Source: an uncultured bacterium
GTDB lineage: Bacteria > Planctomycetota > UBA8108
DNA: 18,574 bases
Direction: 5' to 3'
Assembly (NCBI GenBank): GCA_913050545.1
Contig: CAJWZY010000009.1
Location: 1-18,574 of the forward strand
Part shown: one piece after another, positions 7,437 through 15,017 of the stretch
Position numbering within the stretch: position 1 is the stretch's first letter
Layout of the letters: every line of letters starts with the position of its first letter
Translations under genes and position numbers: made by a program
Notes under the pieces: generated by a model
Told to the model about the DNA's origin: nothing
What the model saw: the letters and a program-made list of their open reading frames with translations, nothing else
Database searches by the model: none

Positions 7437-8684
7437 ATGGAAATCGCTCCTTTCAGGGGCTTGAGGTTTGACCTCGAGAAGATCAAGGCCCAGGGTGGGG
7501 ATGCAAGCCCGGTGGTCACTGCTCCTCCCTACGATGTCCTTTCACCGCAGGCGCACCAGGCGCTCCTCGATGCTTCTCCCTGCAATATAGTGCGGCTGAC
7601 GCTTGGAGATGAGCCGGGCGCGACCCCCTCCTATGAAGGCCGGGCCGGGTTGCTGGAAGACTGGATAGAATCCGGGGTGCTCGCACAGGAGGACACCTCC
7701 GTTTATTACGCCTGCACGGTTGATTATGTCATCCCGGGGACCGAGACCAGCGCTCGTATGGTTTCCCTTGTCGCATTGGGAAGACTTCATGAATTCGATG
7801 AACGGATCGTTCACCCGCATGAGCAGACCTTCCCGAAGGTAGTGGCCGACCGTCAGAGCCTGCTGGAGGCGACCCGCTGCAACCTGGAGAGTATCCTGCT
7901 TCTCTACAATGACTCAGCCGGAGAGATCGACTCCCTGCTGGAGGAGGCCGCCTCCGGAGAGCCTCTCATCGAGGTAGAGGCTGCCCCGGGAGAGGTTCAT
8001 GGCCTGTACCCCGTACGGGATCCGGCCGCAGTACTGCGGTTGACTGAGCTCATGGGCGAGCAGAGTCCGATCATCGCAGATGGCCACCATCGCTACACTA
8101 CCGGCCTGCTCTACAGGAAGGCCCTCGCCGAAGCCGGCCAGCAGGTGCCAGGCTCCGACTGGCAGATGATGACCTTTGCCAACCTCATGAGCGAGGGAGT
8201 GTCGATTCTTGCAACTCACCGTCTCCTCAAGTTGAGCGAGGGCAGCTCAGTCTCCCAGGCCCTGGAGCTGCTCGACAGCAGGCTCGAGCAGGCCGGGGAG
8301 GATGACTGGGAGATCAGGGTGGAGACCGCTTCTGAGGTAAGGAACTACCGGCCTGGCGCGGAGGTGCTGGCTGGGAAACAAGGCGCCTCGGCTACGAGCT
8401 ATGGGCTGGTCCAGGACGAGATCATCGGATCCTGGCTCGCTCCGTTTGCCGGGGCTGACCCCGAGGTGTTCTTTTACAAGGAGGGCACAGGGGAGGACGC
8501 GGCACTGCGAGAGGGCACGGGGGACCTGCTCTTCCGCATGCGCCCGGTGGGGCGTGGCGAGTTCCAGGAGGTCATCGACGGGGCTGAGGTGTTTCCCCAC
8601 AAGACCACCTATTTCTACCCCAAGCTGTGGAGTGGCCTGGTGCTCTGGCGCCTTGCCGCGGTCGAGGCTCCTTCCGGGGACTGA
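7437..8684 (+). CDS. DUF1015 family protein
   Basis: A 415-aa cytoplasmic protein of the DUF1015 (COG4198) family, full length. Hallmarks are the N-terminal PFRGLRFD (5-12), TAPPYDVLSP (28-37), HPHEQTFPKVVADR (126-139) and the signature IADGHHRYTTGLLYRKAL (213-230). There is no signal peptide or membrane helix. The family's reaction is not established to my knowledge; the conserved His/Asp/Glu residues suggest an enzyme. In other bacteria the family is often found near serine-biosynthesis genes, but none is present here. It starts 16 bp after the secreted toroid protein, implying co-transcription, though the two act in different compartments. It is convergent with the metallopeptidase, with only 13 bp between the stop codons. 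Confidence 0.88.
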   Translation: MEIAPFRGLRFDLEKIKAQGGDASPVVTAPPYDVLSPQAHQALLDASPCNIVRLTLGDEPGATPSYEGRAGLLEDWIESGVLAQEDTSVYYACTVDYVIPGTETSARMVSLVALGRLHEFDERIVHPHEQTFPKVVADRQSLLEATRCNLESILLLYNDSAGEIDSLLEEAASGEPLIEVEAAPGEVHGLYPVRDPAAVLRLTELMGEQSPIIADGHHRYTTGLLYRKALAEAGQQVPGSDWQMMTFANLMSEGVSILATHRLLKLSEGSSVSQALELLDSRLEQAGEDDWEIRVETASEVRNYRPGAEVLAGKQGASATSYGLVQDEIIGSWLAPFAGADPEVFFYKEGTGEDAALREGTGDLLFRMRPVGRGEFQEVIDGAEVFPHKTTYFYPKLWSGLVLWRLAAVEAPSGD

Positions 8685-8700
8685 CGGCAGGCGCCTGTCA
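8682..8700. terminator. dyad between two convergent stop codons
   Basis: The 10-bp palindrome CAGGCGCCTG (8688-8697) lies between TGA of the rightward gene (8682-8684) and the TCA complement of the leftward gene's stop (8698-8700). The arms extend imperfectly into both stops. No T-run flanks it, so bidirectional termination is only a guess. Confidence 0.25.
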
Positions 8701-10068
8701 GTCAGCTTTCCGGGCGGCCAGCCAGCTCTTCCACTCATCGATCTCCTGCGTTCTCTCTTTGAGCGTGGCAGAGGACCAGAAGGCAGGCCTGAGGATGGTC
8801 GGCTTGGAAGCCATCTTCGCCAAGGCGCCGGCGGCCGCTGCACGGACGCCGGGGTGGGGGTCTTCGAGTGAGTCGACCAGCAGGGGGACCCAGTCCTTTC
8901 CGGTTGTTCGGTGAGCTTCGAGGTTCGCCACGATTCTCGATCTCAGCCTGGGGCTGGCTTCTCCATCTGTAATTACCGATTTGAGCCGGTTTACCGCATC
9001 CTCGGTTTTTCTTGGTTCGAGAAACGGAACCTGGGGGTTGCTGGTAAGAAGTTGAAGGAAAGAGACGTAGGCAGCCTCGCGAATGGCTGGAGATTTCTTC
9101 TCAAAGAGGCTGGTGACAGCTGCCAGGGAGCTCCTGGCATTTAAGCCCCTGGCCTTGCCGAGCTCCTCAATGGCCCAGAGCGCGCTGAGTCGCCTGGAGC
9201 TGCTGTCGTTGCAGGCCAGCTTGTAGAGCTCCCTGACCGGATCGAGCTCCAGTATCTTTTTCCGCCAGATAGCTTCCAGGCTGATGATCTCAGCTTCATC
9301 CAGGCGGTGGATTTTCTTAATGCGCCTGCCCAGCGGCATCCCAGGCGGGTGTGTTTCCGTGAGGAGGAAATACACGAGAGCCCAGGAGAGGGCGTAGTTT
9401 CTTTCCCGGGTTTTTTCGTTATGGAAAGCTTTCCAGTCGCTTTCCAGTAATCCGGGAAGCAGGGTCCTGTCCGGGTTCGCTGTGATCTCCCGTCTTGCCA
9501 GGCCTAGCAGGATCGGGTTCAGCAGGGGGAACTCAGCCCGGTCTTTACCGATGATCCCAACCTCCAGGTTCCCGGCCAGTCCCTCGTTCAACCAGCACCT
9601 GTCGGAAATGCCCGGCAGCTCGCTGACAAGGAAATGATGGGAGATCTCGTGCAGCAGCACCTGGTCGAGGTCGGAGGAATGGTTGGTGCTCGTTGCCCGT
9701 GTGTCGATATGGATCACCTGCAGGAAGGGGACGTAGTAACCGAGCAGGTCGGGGGCGTAGGAGTAGTCCAGGAGATCTTCAGATTGACCTTCGAGGAAGA
9801 TCCTGGTGGTCCAGGGGAAGGGCCTGGCAATGTCGAAAATTTCCGCGAGGGAGGTGTAGATGTTTTCGATCCGTGAGCCGGTCTTTTCCAGGAAGTCCGG
9901 TCCATCGTTGGAGTAGACAACGAACCCGTCGCGGCTGAGACTGTTTTTGTAGACCAGGCGGCAGCTGCAGCACAGGCTGCATAAAAGGACGATGGCTGCG
10001 AGCTTCACGAGGGCCGCAGGCCTGGCCGGGGAGCAGGGGAGCGCTGGGTAGCTGGCTGGTGCTTTCAT
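8698..10068 (-). CDS. probable lipoprotein metallopeptidase (gluzincin) with C-terminal HEAT repeats
   Basis: A 456-aa protein. A hydrophobic N-terminal segment (20-35) ends in SLCCSCR, a Cys-rich signal that may be a lipobox although the -3 residue is unusual. Residues ~45-260 look like a Peptidase-MA type gluzincin: HEISHH at 140-145 gives the zinc ligands H140 and H144 and catalytic E141, and NEG at 161-163 supplies E162 as probable third ligand. Residues ~270-445 are helical HEAT-like repeats (ALWAIEELGKARG, SPAIREAAYVSFLQLL, HPGVRAAAAGALAKMA). Likely an envelope-anchored protease with a protein-docking tail; the substrate is unknown. No Shine-Dalgarno precedes the ATG, and the upstream gene's stop is only 6 bp away, so translation is probably coupled. 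Confidence 0.8.
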   Translation of the reverse strand: MKAPASYPALPCSPARPAALVKLAAIVLLCSLCCSCRLVYKNSLSRDGFVVYSNDGPDFLEKTGSRIENIYTSLAEIFDIARPFPWTTRIFLEGQSEDLLDYSYAPDLLGYYVPFLQVIHIDTRATSTNHSSDLDQVLLHEISHHFLVSELPGISDRCWLNEGLAGNLEVGIIGKDRAEFPLLNPILLGLARREITANPDRTLLPGLLESDWKAFHNEKTRERNYALSWALVYFLLTETHPPGMPLGRRIKKIHRLDEAEIISLEAIWRKKILELDPVRELYKLACNDSSSRRLSALWAIEELGKARGLNARSSLAAVTSLFEKKSPAIREAAYVSFLQLLTSNPQVPFLEPRKTEDAVNRLKSVITDGEASPRLRSRIVANLEAHRTTGKDWVPLLVDSLEDPHPGVRAAAAGALAKMASKPTILRPAFWSSATLKERTQEIDEWKSWLAARKAD

Positions 10069-10074
10069 GCGGAA

Positions 10075-10458
10075 TCAATAAATGTAGGTCGTCGATTTGA
10101 GTGAGAGGCGCAGCTGCCTGGCGTCTTCACAGCCGGCTACCGGGGTGGAGACCCTGACTCTCGCGATGCGCTCAGCTGTGCCGGAGCTCTTCGGTGAAAG
10201 AAAGAATTCGCAGGAGACTTCATAAACCGGGTGCCTGGATGGAGAAGGCGAAAGGAAAAACCTCATCGACTCATTCCTGGCGATTCGCCTGTACCCGGCT
10301 GCGCTCAGCTTCTTTGGAAGCCGGATCGAGGCAACGACCGCGTCTTTCTGGACCCAGGAAGCCTGTAGCGGGTAGGACGGAATCGTCCTGCAGCTGCAAA
10401 GGCAGCAAAGGATCGCTGGCAGGAGGAAGAGGGCGCAGAGCCGGGAGGGAGCTCGCAT
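10075..10458 (-). CDS. small lipoprotein of unknown function
   Basis: A 127-aa protein from the ATG at 10458, preceded by GAGG at 5-nt spacing; a longer frame from 10491 would add 11 residues before the signal. The signal sequence (MRAPSRLCALFLLPAILCCLCSC) ends in a credible lipobox L20-C21-S22-C23. The mature ~100 residues are basic and beta-prone (KDAVVASIRLPKKLSAAGYR, HPVYEVSCEFFLSP) and end with SLKSTTYIY. I do not recognise a family. Its stop lies 6 bp before the metallopeptidase start, so the two form a tight pair. The odd Cys-rich signal ends of both proteins are similar. It could be a partner, inhibitor or chaperone of the peptidase; that is inference from position only. Confidence 0.65.
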   Translation of the reverse strand: MRAPSRLCALFLLPAILCCLCSCRTIPSYPLQASWVQKDAVVASIRLPKKLSAAGYRRIARNESMRFFLSPSPSRHPVYEVSCEFFLSPKSSGTAERIARVRVSTPVAGCEDARQLRLSLKSTTYIY

Positions 10459-10551
10459 GATGACCTCGGTTATTAGAAGACCCATCGGCAAGGCTGCGGG
10501 TGAGCGTCTGGTCGCTTTCGCAGGCCTCTGCCGGGCCGTTTATTTCAGACT

Positions 10552-10573
10552 GGCTGCCGCCCAGGCGGCTGCC
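10552..10573. other. GC-rich 22-bp dyad in intergenic gap
   Basis: GGC-T-GCCGCC-CA-GGCGGC-T-GCC is an inverted repeat with one T-T mismatch and a 2-bp centre. It lies in the 230-bp gap (10459-10688) between the DJ-1-like gene and the small lipoprotein gene, which otherwise holds no gene. It could be an operator or part of a terminator, but no T-run follows on either strand. Confidence 0.3.
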
Positions 10574-10688
10574 CTGCATCGATTGTACCAGCCAGGGGGC
10601 GGAAACCTGCGGGCCTTCCCGGCAAGGGACGGTGTATGGGGTCTGTAAGGGTTCTTGCAGGTGCAGGTAAGGAAGGGGAGCGCCGCGC

Positions 10689-11237
10689 TCAGCTGCTGAC
10701 CAGCATTCCTTCGCGCAGGGTATCTGCGGTTTCCTGATCTTTAAGCTGTGCTACGAGCGAAAGGGCAAAGTCCAGCGAGGTTCCCGGGCCGCGACTGGTG
10801 GTCAGGTTGCCGTCCACGACAACCCGCTCCAGGCTGCATTCTGCGCCCACGAGCCCGTCTTCGAATCCCGGGTAGCAGGTGGCCTGGCGACCTTGCAATA
10901 CCCCTGCGCTACCCAGCACAATCGGGGCTGCGCAGATGGCCGCGAGTTTTCCACCGGCCGAATGGGTCGAGCGAACCAGCTCGATGACCTGTGGATTGTC
11001 CCTCAGGTTCGTCGCCCCGGGCAGGCCGCCCGGCAGCACGACGGCATCCCATTCCATGCTCAACCCCTCTTCAAGTGGCTGGTCTGTTTCCACCTGGAGA
11101 CCGTGAGCCCCGCTGATTTTCCCTCCACCGACTCCGAGGATGGTGACCTCGAGTTCAGCTCTGCGCAGAACATCTATGACGGTGATGGCTTCGATCTCCT
11201 CGAAGCCAGTGGCGAGCAATACACAGATTCCAGGCAT
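10689..11237 (-). CDS. yajL: DJ-1/PfpI superfamily protein, YajL-like
   Basis: A 182-aa cytoplasmic protein of the DJ-1/ThiJ/PfpI superfamily, full length. GFEEIEAI (11-18) carries the conserved acidic residue E16. The nucleophile elbow AAICAAP (99-105) has the reactive Cys102. The sequences LLATGFEE, DVLRRAELEVTILG, VVLPGGLPGA and TSRGPGTSLDFALSLV follow the DJ-1/YajL pattern rather than the PfpI protease pattern. Proteins of this group act in protection against oxidative or carbonyl stress; a protein or nucleotide deglycase activity has been proposed and is debated. GGAG lies 8 nt before the ATG. It follows thiI on the same strand after 97 bp; these two genes are also neighbours in Escherichia coli. 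The gene symbol is given by resemblance only. Confidence 0.85.
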   Translation of the reverse strand: MPGICVLLATGFEEIEAITVIDVLRRAELEVTILGVGGGKISGAHGLQVETDQPLEEGLSMEWDAVVLPGGLPGATNLRDNPQVIELVRSTHSAGGKLAAICAAPIVLGSAGVLQGRQATCYPGFEDGLVGAECSLERVVVDGNLTTSRGPGTSLDFALSLVAQLKDQETADTLREGMLVSS

Positions 11238-11334
11238 GATCCAGACTCCAATATTCGGCCAGTTGTGAGCAGCGGCCTTGTTTTACAGAAACTCCTGCGA
11301 GGCTTCCACAGTGGGGTTCGAAAAGCGGGTGATT

Positions 11335-12567
11335 TCAGCCGAGGTATCCTTCGACGACCTCCACCGTTGAATTCTCAACCAGCTCCCGTATTTCGCTTTC
11401 GGTATCGAGGTTTTTTTCGGCGGCCTCAAGTTGTTCCGGTGTTGACCTGGTTGCCGGCTTGGGGGGCATCAGGTAGGAGCAGCAGTCATCGTGGGGTTCG
11501 ATCGAGGTCTCGAAGCTGCCGAGCTGCTGGGCATCCCGGATGATTTCCGCTTTGTGCATGCCGACCAGGGGCCTGAGAATCGGCAGGGTGGCTACGGCGT
11601 TGATGGTGTGCAGGTTTTCAAGGGTCTGGCTGGCTACCTGTCCGAGGCTGTCTCCTGTGACCAGGGCGCGCGCTCCTTCTTTGTGGGCGATGGCCTCTGC
11701 CGCTCTTACCATGTAGCGTCGGTAGAGGATGACCCTGAGCCGGGCCGGGCACTCGGTGATGATCCGGTTCTGTGTCGGAGCGAAGGGGACCATGTAGAGC
11801 CGAACCCGATGCCCGGGTGGGACGACCTGCCCCGCGAGGTCGCGTACCTTTTCCTGGCTCGCCAGGGTGGTATGCGGATGGCTGTGAAAGTGAATGAAGA
11901 CCGCGTCGGCCCCTCTCTTCATGATTCGGGCTGTGGATACGGGGGAGTCGATTCCGCCGGAGAGAAGGCAGGCTACCTTTCCTGTCGTCCCGGTGGGGAG
12001 GCCCCCCAGCCCCCGGGCCCTGTCGAGGGCAAGGAAGCAGTCGTTGTTGACGAAGAAGAGATAGAGGGGAAGCTGCGGTTTTTTCAGGCGGACCTTCCAC
12101 CCCGTTTTCTCCTGGACGTATTTCCCGATGATTTCGTTGGCCTCTGTAGAGGTAAACGGGAGCTCCTTGTTGGCTCGTCGTGAAACAACCGCGAAATGAT
12201 CCGGTTCTTCTCCGCTTTCAAGCAGGGGTTCAAGCACCGTATCCATGGCGATTTTAACGCTGTCGAGATCTGCAGAGGTTGAAAGGCAGGGTGAAAAGAG
12301 GGCGATTCCGGGTATTCGCTCGAGTCGACTGCAAACCCTCTCGAGGGAGGTTTCGCTGCCCAGGCGGAGGAGAAAACGCCCGAAGCGGGGCTTCAGATGT
12401 GAGCCTCCGAGATCCTTCAGGGCGGACCGGATGTTTTTCTGCAGGCGATTCTCGAAATACCTGCGATTGCCGCCCTTGAGAGCAATCTCGTCGTAATTGA
12501 TCAGCAGGTGCCTGGCATCCAGCAATGCAGGGGCAGATTCACTTTGTTTTTTTTCAGAGAGAGACAC
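11335..12567 (-). CDS. thiI: tRNA 4-thiouridine synthetase ThiI (no rhodanese domain)
   Basis: ThiI adenylates uridine-8 of tRNA and passes on sulfur; it can also serve thiazole synthesis. From the GTG at 12567 the protein is 410 aa. Family similarity begins about residue 20 (HLLINYDEIALKGGN). A ferredoxin-like/THUMP region spans to ~135, then the PP-loop ACLLSGGIDSPVS (199-211) and TGDSLGQVASQT (304-315). A Cys pair at 362-363 (HDDCCSYLMPPKP) holds the position of the conserved catalytic Cys. The C-terminal rhodanese domain of the E. coli enzyme is absent, as in many bacteria. The frame stays open to a GTG at 12690 with an SD-like GGGAGAGG, but that would overlap the divergent methyltransferase start by 13 bp and add 41 atypical residues. 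Confidence 0.92.
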   Translation of the reverse strand: MSLSEKKQSESAPALLDARHLLINYDEIALKGGNRRYFENRLQKNIRSALKDLGGSHLKPRFGRFLLRLGSETSLERVCSRLERIPGIALFSPCLSTSADLDSVKIAMDTVLEPLLESGEEPDHFAVVSRRANKELPFTSTEANEIIGKYVQEKTGWKVRLKKPQLPLYLFFVNNDCFLALDRARGLGGLPTGTTGKVACLLSGGIDSPVSTARIMKRGADAVFIHFHSHPHTTLASQEKVRDLAGQVVPPGHRVRLYMVPFAPTQNRIITECPARLRVILYRRYMVRAAEAIAHKEGARALVTGDSLGQVASQTLENLHTINAVATLPILRPLVGMHKAEIIRDAQQLGSFETSIEPHDDCCSYLMPPKPATRSTPEQLEAAEKNLDTESEIRELVENSTVEVVEGYLG

Positions 12568-12677
12568 TTTAGCTATCGGATCAGAGGGTTCTGGAGGGCT
12601 TTCAAGCAGCCCTGGAAAAAGGAAGCCGGAAGGTTTGCTGTGGATAAAAGATACGTTTTGGGTTTTCCTTCTTGGCC

Positions 12678-13913
12678 ATGAGCGAAACACCCGAAGGCGC
12701 CTCTCCCGATGAGGCCCACGAATATTCTAACCCGCCGTCCTATTCAGTTCCTACGCTGGAACTGCAAGGAGAGAAAACTCTCAAAGCGCATCCTTGGATC
12801 TTCCGGCGCATGTTCAAGTCCTTTCCCCCAGGACTCCGCGATGGCGACGAGGTAGTCGTTCTGGCCTCCGATGGAGAACCGGTCGGCAGGGGCTTCTACC
12901 ATGGCCGGTCCCAGATTGCCGTGCGGATCATGACGGCCGATGCGCAGCGTGAGCTCGATGCCGATTTTCTGCGGGAACGGCTGGAGATCGCCCAGGCCCT
13001 GCGAGTCGAAACCCTTCGGCTTGAAAGGGTTACTGATTCCTGGCGGGTCGTACATGGAGAGGGAGATGGGCTGGGGGGGCTGGTGATCGACAAGTTCAAT
13101 GACCTGCTCGTCATCCAGCCCTACAGCTATGCTTTCCATCGGCGCAGGAAAGAGCTCGGGGCTATCCTCGAGGAGATGTTTCCGGGCCACCGCCAGGTGA
13201 TCAAGCCGCCCAGTGTTGCTGCCCGCCGGGAGGGGATACCGGAGTACCAGCCTCCTGCCGCCGGGCAGGAACTGGAGGCCGAGATTGTCGAGCACAAGAT
13301 GCGGCTGCTGGTAAATCCCTCGGGACACAAGACAGGTTTCTTTCTCGACCAGCGTGAGAACAGGGCGCGCCTCGTTACGATGGTGCGGGGCAGGAAGGTT
13401 CTCGATGGTTGCTGTTATACAGGAGCCATGTCCATAGCCGCCAGGACGCTCGGCAAGGCCGGCAAGGTGGTCGGGGTGGACCTCGATGAGGAAGCCCTCG
13501 CCATGGCGAAGCGCAATGAGAAGCTCAATCGAGCCAAGATTGACTGGGTTCACGAGGATATCTTTCACTACCTGAAACGACAGCGGCATGCTGTTGAGCC
13601 CTTCGAGGTGATCATCATTGATCCACCAAAATGGGCAAGAGAACGGGACCGTTTCGAGGAGGCTGAGAGGCGGTATCTTGATGTCAACAAGCTGGCGATG
13701 CAGGCCCTCGCCCCCGGGGGCATCCTCCTGACCTGTTCCTGTTCAGGAATGCTTCCCGAGGAGCACTTCCTGCGGATTCTGCAGCACGCGGCTGAACTTT
13801 CCGGCAGGGACTTCCGGATTTTTCACAAGGCCGGGGCTGCTTCTGACCATCCGGTCTCCTCCCATTGCCCTGAATCGAGCTACCTGAAGGCGGTCTTCGG
13901 AAGGGTCTTTTAG
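12678..13913 (+). CDS. rlmI: RlmI-type 23S rRNA (cytosine-5) methyltransferase
   Basis: A class I SAM-dependent methyltransferase of 411 aa with an N-terminal PUA domain (~25-95, KAHPWIFRRMFKSFP). Family marks are VHGEGDGLGGLVIDKF (125-140), KTGFFLDQREN (218-228), SAM motif VLDGCCYTGAMS (241-252), VVGVDLDEEAL (264-274), IIIDPPKWA (312-320) and LLTCSCS (350-356). RlmI methylates C1962 of 23S rRNA in E. coli; the exact site here is inferred. I used the ATG at 12678 rather than an in-frame TTG at 12672; no strong Shine-Dalgarno is seen. It is divergent from thiI, so both 5' ends share a gap of about 110 bp or less. Confidence 0.88.
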   Translation: MSETPEGASPDEAHEYSNPPSYSVPTLELQGEKTLKAHPWIFRRMFKSFPPGLRDGDEVVVLASDGEPVGRGFYHGRSQIAVRIMTADAQRELDADFLRERLEIAQALRVETLRLERVTDSWRVVHGEGDGLGGLVIDKFNDLLVIQPYSYAFHRRRKELGAILEEMFPGHRQVIKPPSVAARREGIPEYQPPAAGQELEAEIVEHKMRLLVNPSGHKTGFFLDQRENRARLVTMVRGRKVLDGCCYTGAMSIAARTLGKAGKVVGVDLDEEALAMAKRNEKLNRAKIDWVHEDIFHYLKRQRHAVEPFEVIIIDPPKWARERDRFEEAERRYLDVNKLAMQALAPGGILLTCSCSGMLPEEHFLRILQHAAELSGRDFRIFHKAGAASDHPVSSHCPESSYLKAVFGRVF

Positions 13914-13943
13914 CCTGTTCCGTTGAGTGTCAGCAAGGGCGCC

Positions 13944-14005
13944 AAAAAGTGTCAGGAAATCTGGCACTTGGCAGGGGGCGCTTTCGTGCGCCCATATTTC
14001 CTGCC
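13944..14005. terminator. two adjacent stem-loops after rlmI
   Basis: The first stem is AAGTGTCAG/CTGGCACTT (13947-13955 and 13961-13969) with one G-U pair and loop GAAAT; on the minus strand a run of five T follows. The second is nested: outer GGCAGG/CCTGCC (13970-13975 and 14000-14005) around GGGCGC/GCGCCC (13976-13981 and 13988-13993). They lie 30-90 bp after the rlmI stop between convergent genes, so a bidirectional termination or 3'-end stability role fits. Confidence 0.4.
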
Positions 14006-14128
14006 CGAAAAATAAAGACTTAGGACAAATTCAGCCTCTTTTTCCATGTGGTATGGCAATTGCACTTAAAAGGTCAGAGACCCAAAACCCAACACCCTAC
14101 GATACTCCTTAACGGGAGCCCGCCATAC

Positions 14129-14176
14129 AAAAGGGCCGTGCGGTGGGGACTGACAAAGTCCTCTCCTCGCGGCCCT
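14129..14176 (-). terminator. probable intrinsic terminator of the typA/lipid kinase unit
   Basis: AGGGCCG/CGGCCCT (14132-14138 and 14170-14176) encloses GGACT/AGTCC (14147-14151 and 14157-14161) with loop GACAA; most bases between also pair. Read leftward it begins 35 bp after the lipid kinase stop and is followed by TTTT (14132-14129). The T-run is short, so efficiency is uncertain. The rest of the 13914-14210 gap holds no gene I can support. Confidence 0.5.
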
Positions 14177-14210
14177 CCTCACATCCCGGGATAACTTCAG
14201 GTAACCGGGT

Positions 14211-14972
14211 TCAGGCCGGGGACAGGAGGCTTTCCCATCCCCAGGCGAATCCGGAGGCAGCGACCTGCAAGGTAAAGTTGTCGGTGCCATGAGGTGAGGC
14301 AGCCTCGGCAAGTGTCGCAACGGCGGCAAGGGCCAATGCCGGCAGGAGGCTGCCGGAAATAGAGGTTGGCAGGAGGGGGGTGAGTCCCGCGCATTGAAGA
14401 ATGACAGCCGTAATAAAGGATGCCGCGAAGACGGCCAGGCTTCCCTCTAATGAGCGATGAGATTCGGCGCACCCGGGCAGGTTCCAGGTCCGGTAGCGGT
14501 GCTTACCCAGGCGAGCTCCGATGGGCTCGGCAACAGCGTCAGCAATTCCGCAGATTGCGAAACCGAAGACAGCGAAATCTCCAAACAGCGAGATGGCCAG
14601 TATTCCTCCGGCGGCGGTGGCGAGGAAGGGTATCAGCACATGGAGGGATCTGCGCGGGTGGTCGGACTCCCTGGCGATGGCTTCGTAGAGGGGGTTACCA
14701 GTGCCGCTCAAGAGGCAATAGCCGATATAGATTGCCGCGAGACATCCCAGCAGGTTGACTCCCGGCGGCCCGTAGCTGGCGTGCACATAAGTGGCGAGAA
14801 AGAAGATCGAGAAATGGAAGAGCTTGCGGGTGTCTCCCGTTCTCAGGCCTCGGCGCAGCTTGAGCCAGGCGGCGAGCCCTCCGAACCCCAGGATCCACAT
14901 TGTCAGGCAGGGTGCCAGGAACGCGATGGTCTCAAGCTCGGGCAGCTCGGGTTTCCACAATTCGATATTCAT
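14211..14972 (-). CDS. phytol/dolichol kinase-like (DGK1/VTE5/SEC59-type) membrane lipid kinase
   Basis: A 253-aa polytopic membrane protein, with hydrophobic segments at about 14-37, 51-66, 72-88, 111-140, 180-195 and 205-222. The motifs fit the CTP-dependent polyprenol/phytol/diacylglycerol kinase family: TRKLFHFS (48-55), ICGIADAVAEPIGARLGKHRYR (split around 140-161), SLEGSLAVF (174-182) and the C-terminal ATLAEAASPHGTDNFTLQ (219-236), where DN(F/L)T is typical. It would phosphorylate a lipid alcohol, such as an isoprenoid alcohol or diacylglycerol, in the membrane; the substrate cannot be read. The start is firm: GGAGGA at 14986-14981 lies about 8 nt before the ATG. It follows typA by 45 bp on the same strand, so co-transcription is likely. 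A general CDP-alcohol/phosphatidate enzyme is the alternative. Confidence 0.8.
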   Translation of the reverse strand: MNIELWKPELPELETIAFLAPCLTMWILGFGGLAAWLKLRRGLRTGDTRKLFHFSIFFLATYVHASYGPPGVNLLGCLAAIYIGYCLLSGTGNPLYEAIARESDHPRRSLHVLIPFLATAAGGILAISLFGDFAVFGFAICGIADAVAEPIGARLGKHRYRTWNLPGCAESHRSLEGSLAVFAASFITAVILQCAGLTPLLPTSISGSLLPALALAAVATLAEAASPHGTDNFTLQVAASGFAWGWESLLSPA

Positions 14973-15017
14973 CGCGGGTCTCCTCCTGCTGGAAACCGGT
15001 CAGCTGGACGCAATCTC

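Noticed and set aside
13944..14176. tRNA or small structured RNA gene
   Set aside because: The stems do not form a cloverleaf and there is no T-loop GTTCRANNC sequence; termination is the simpler reading.
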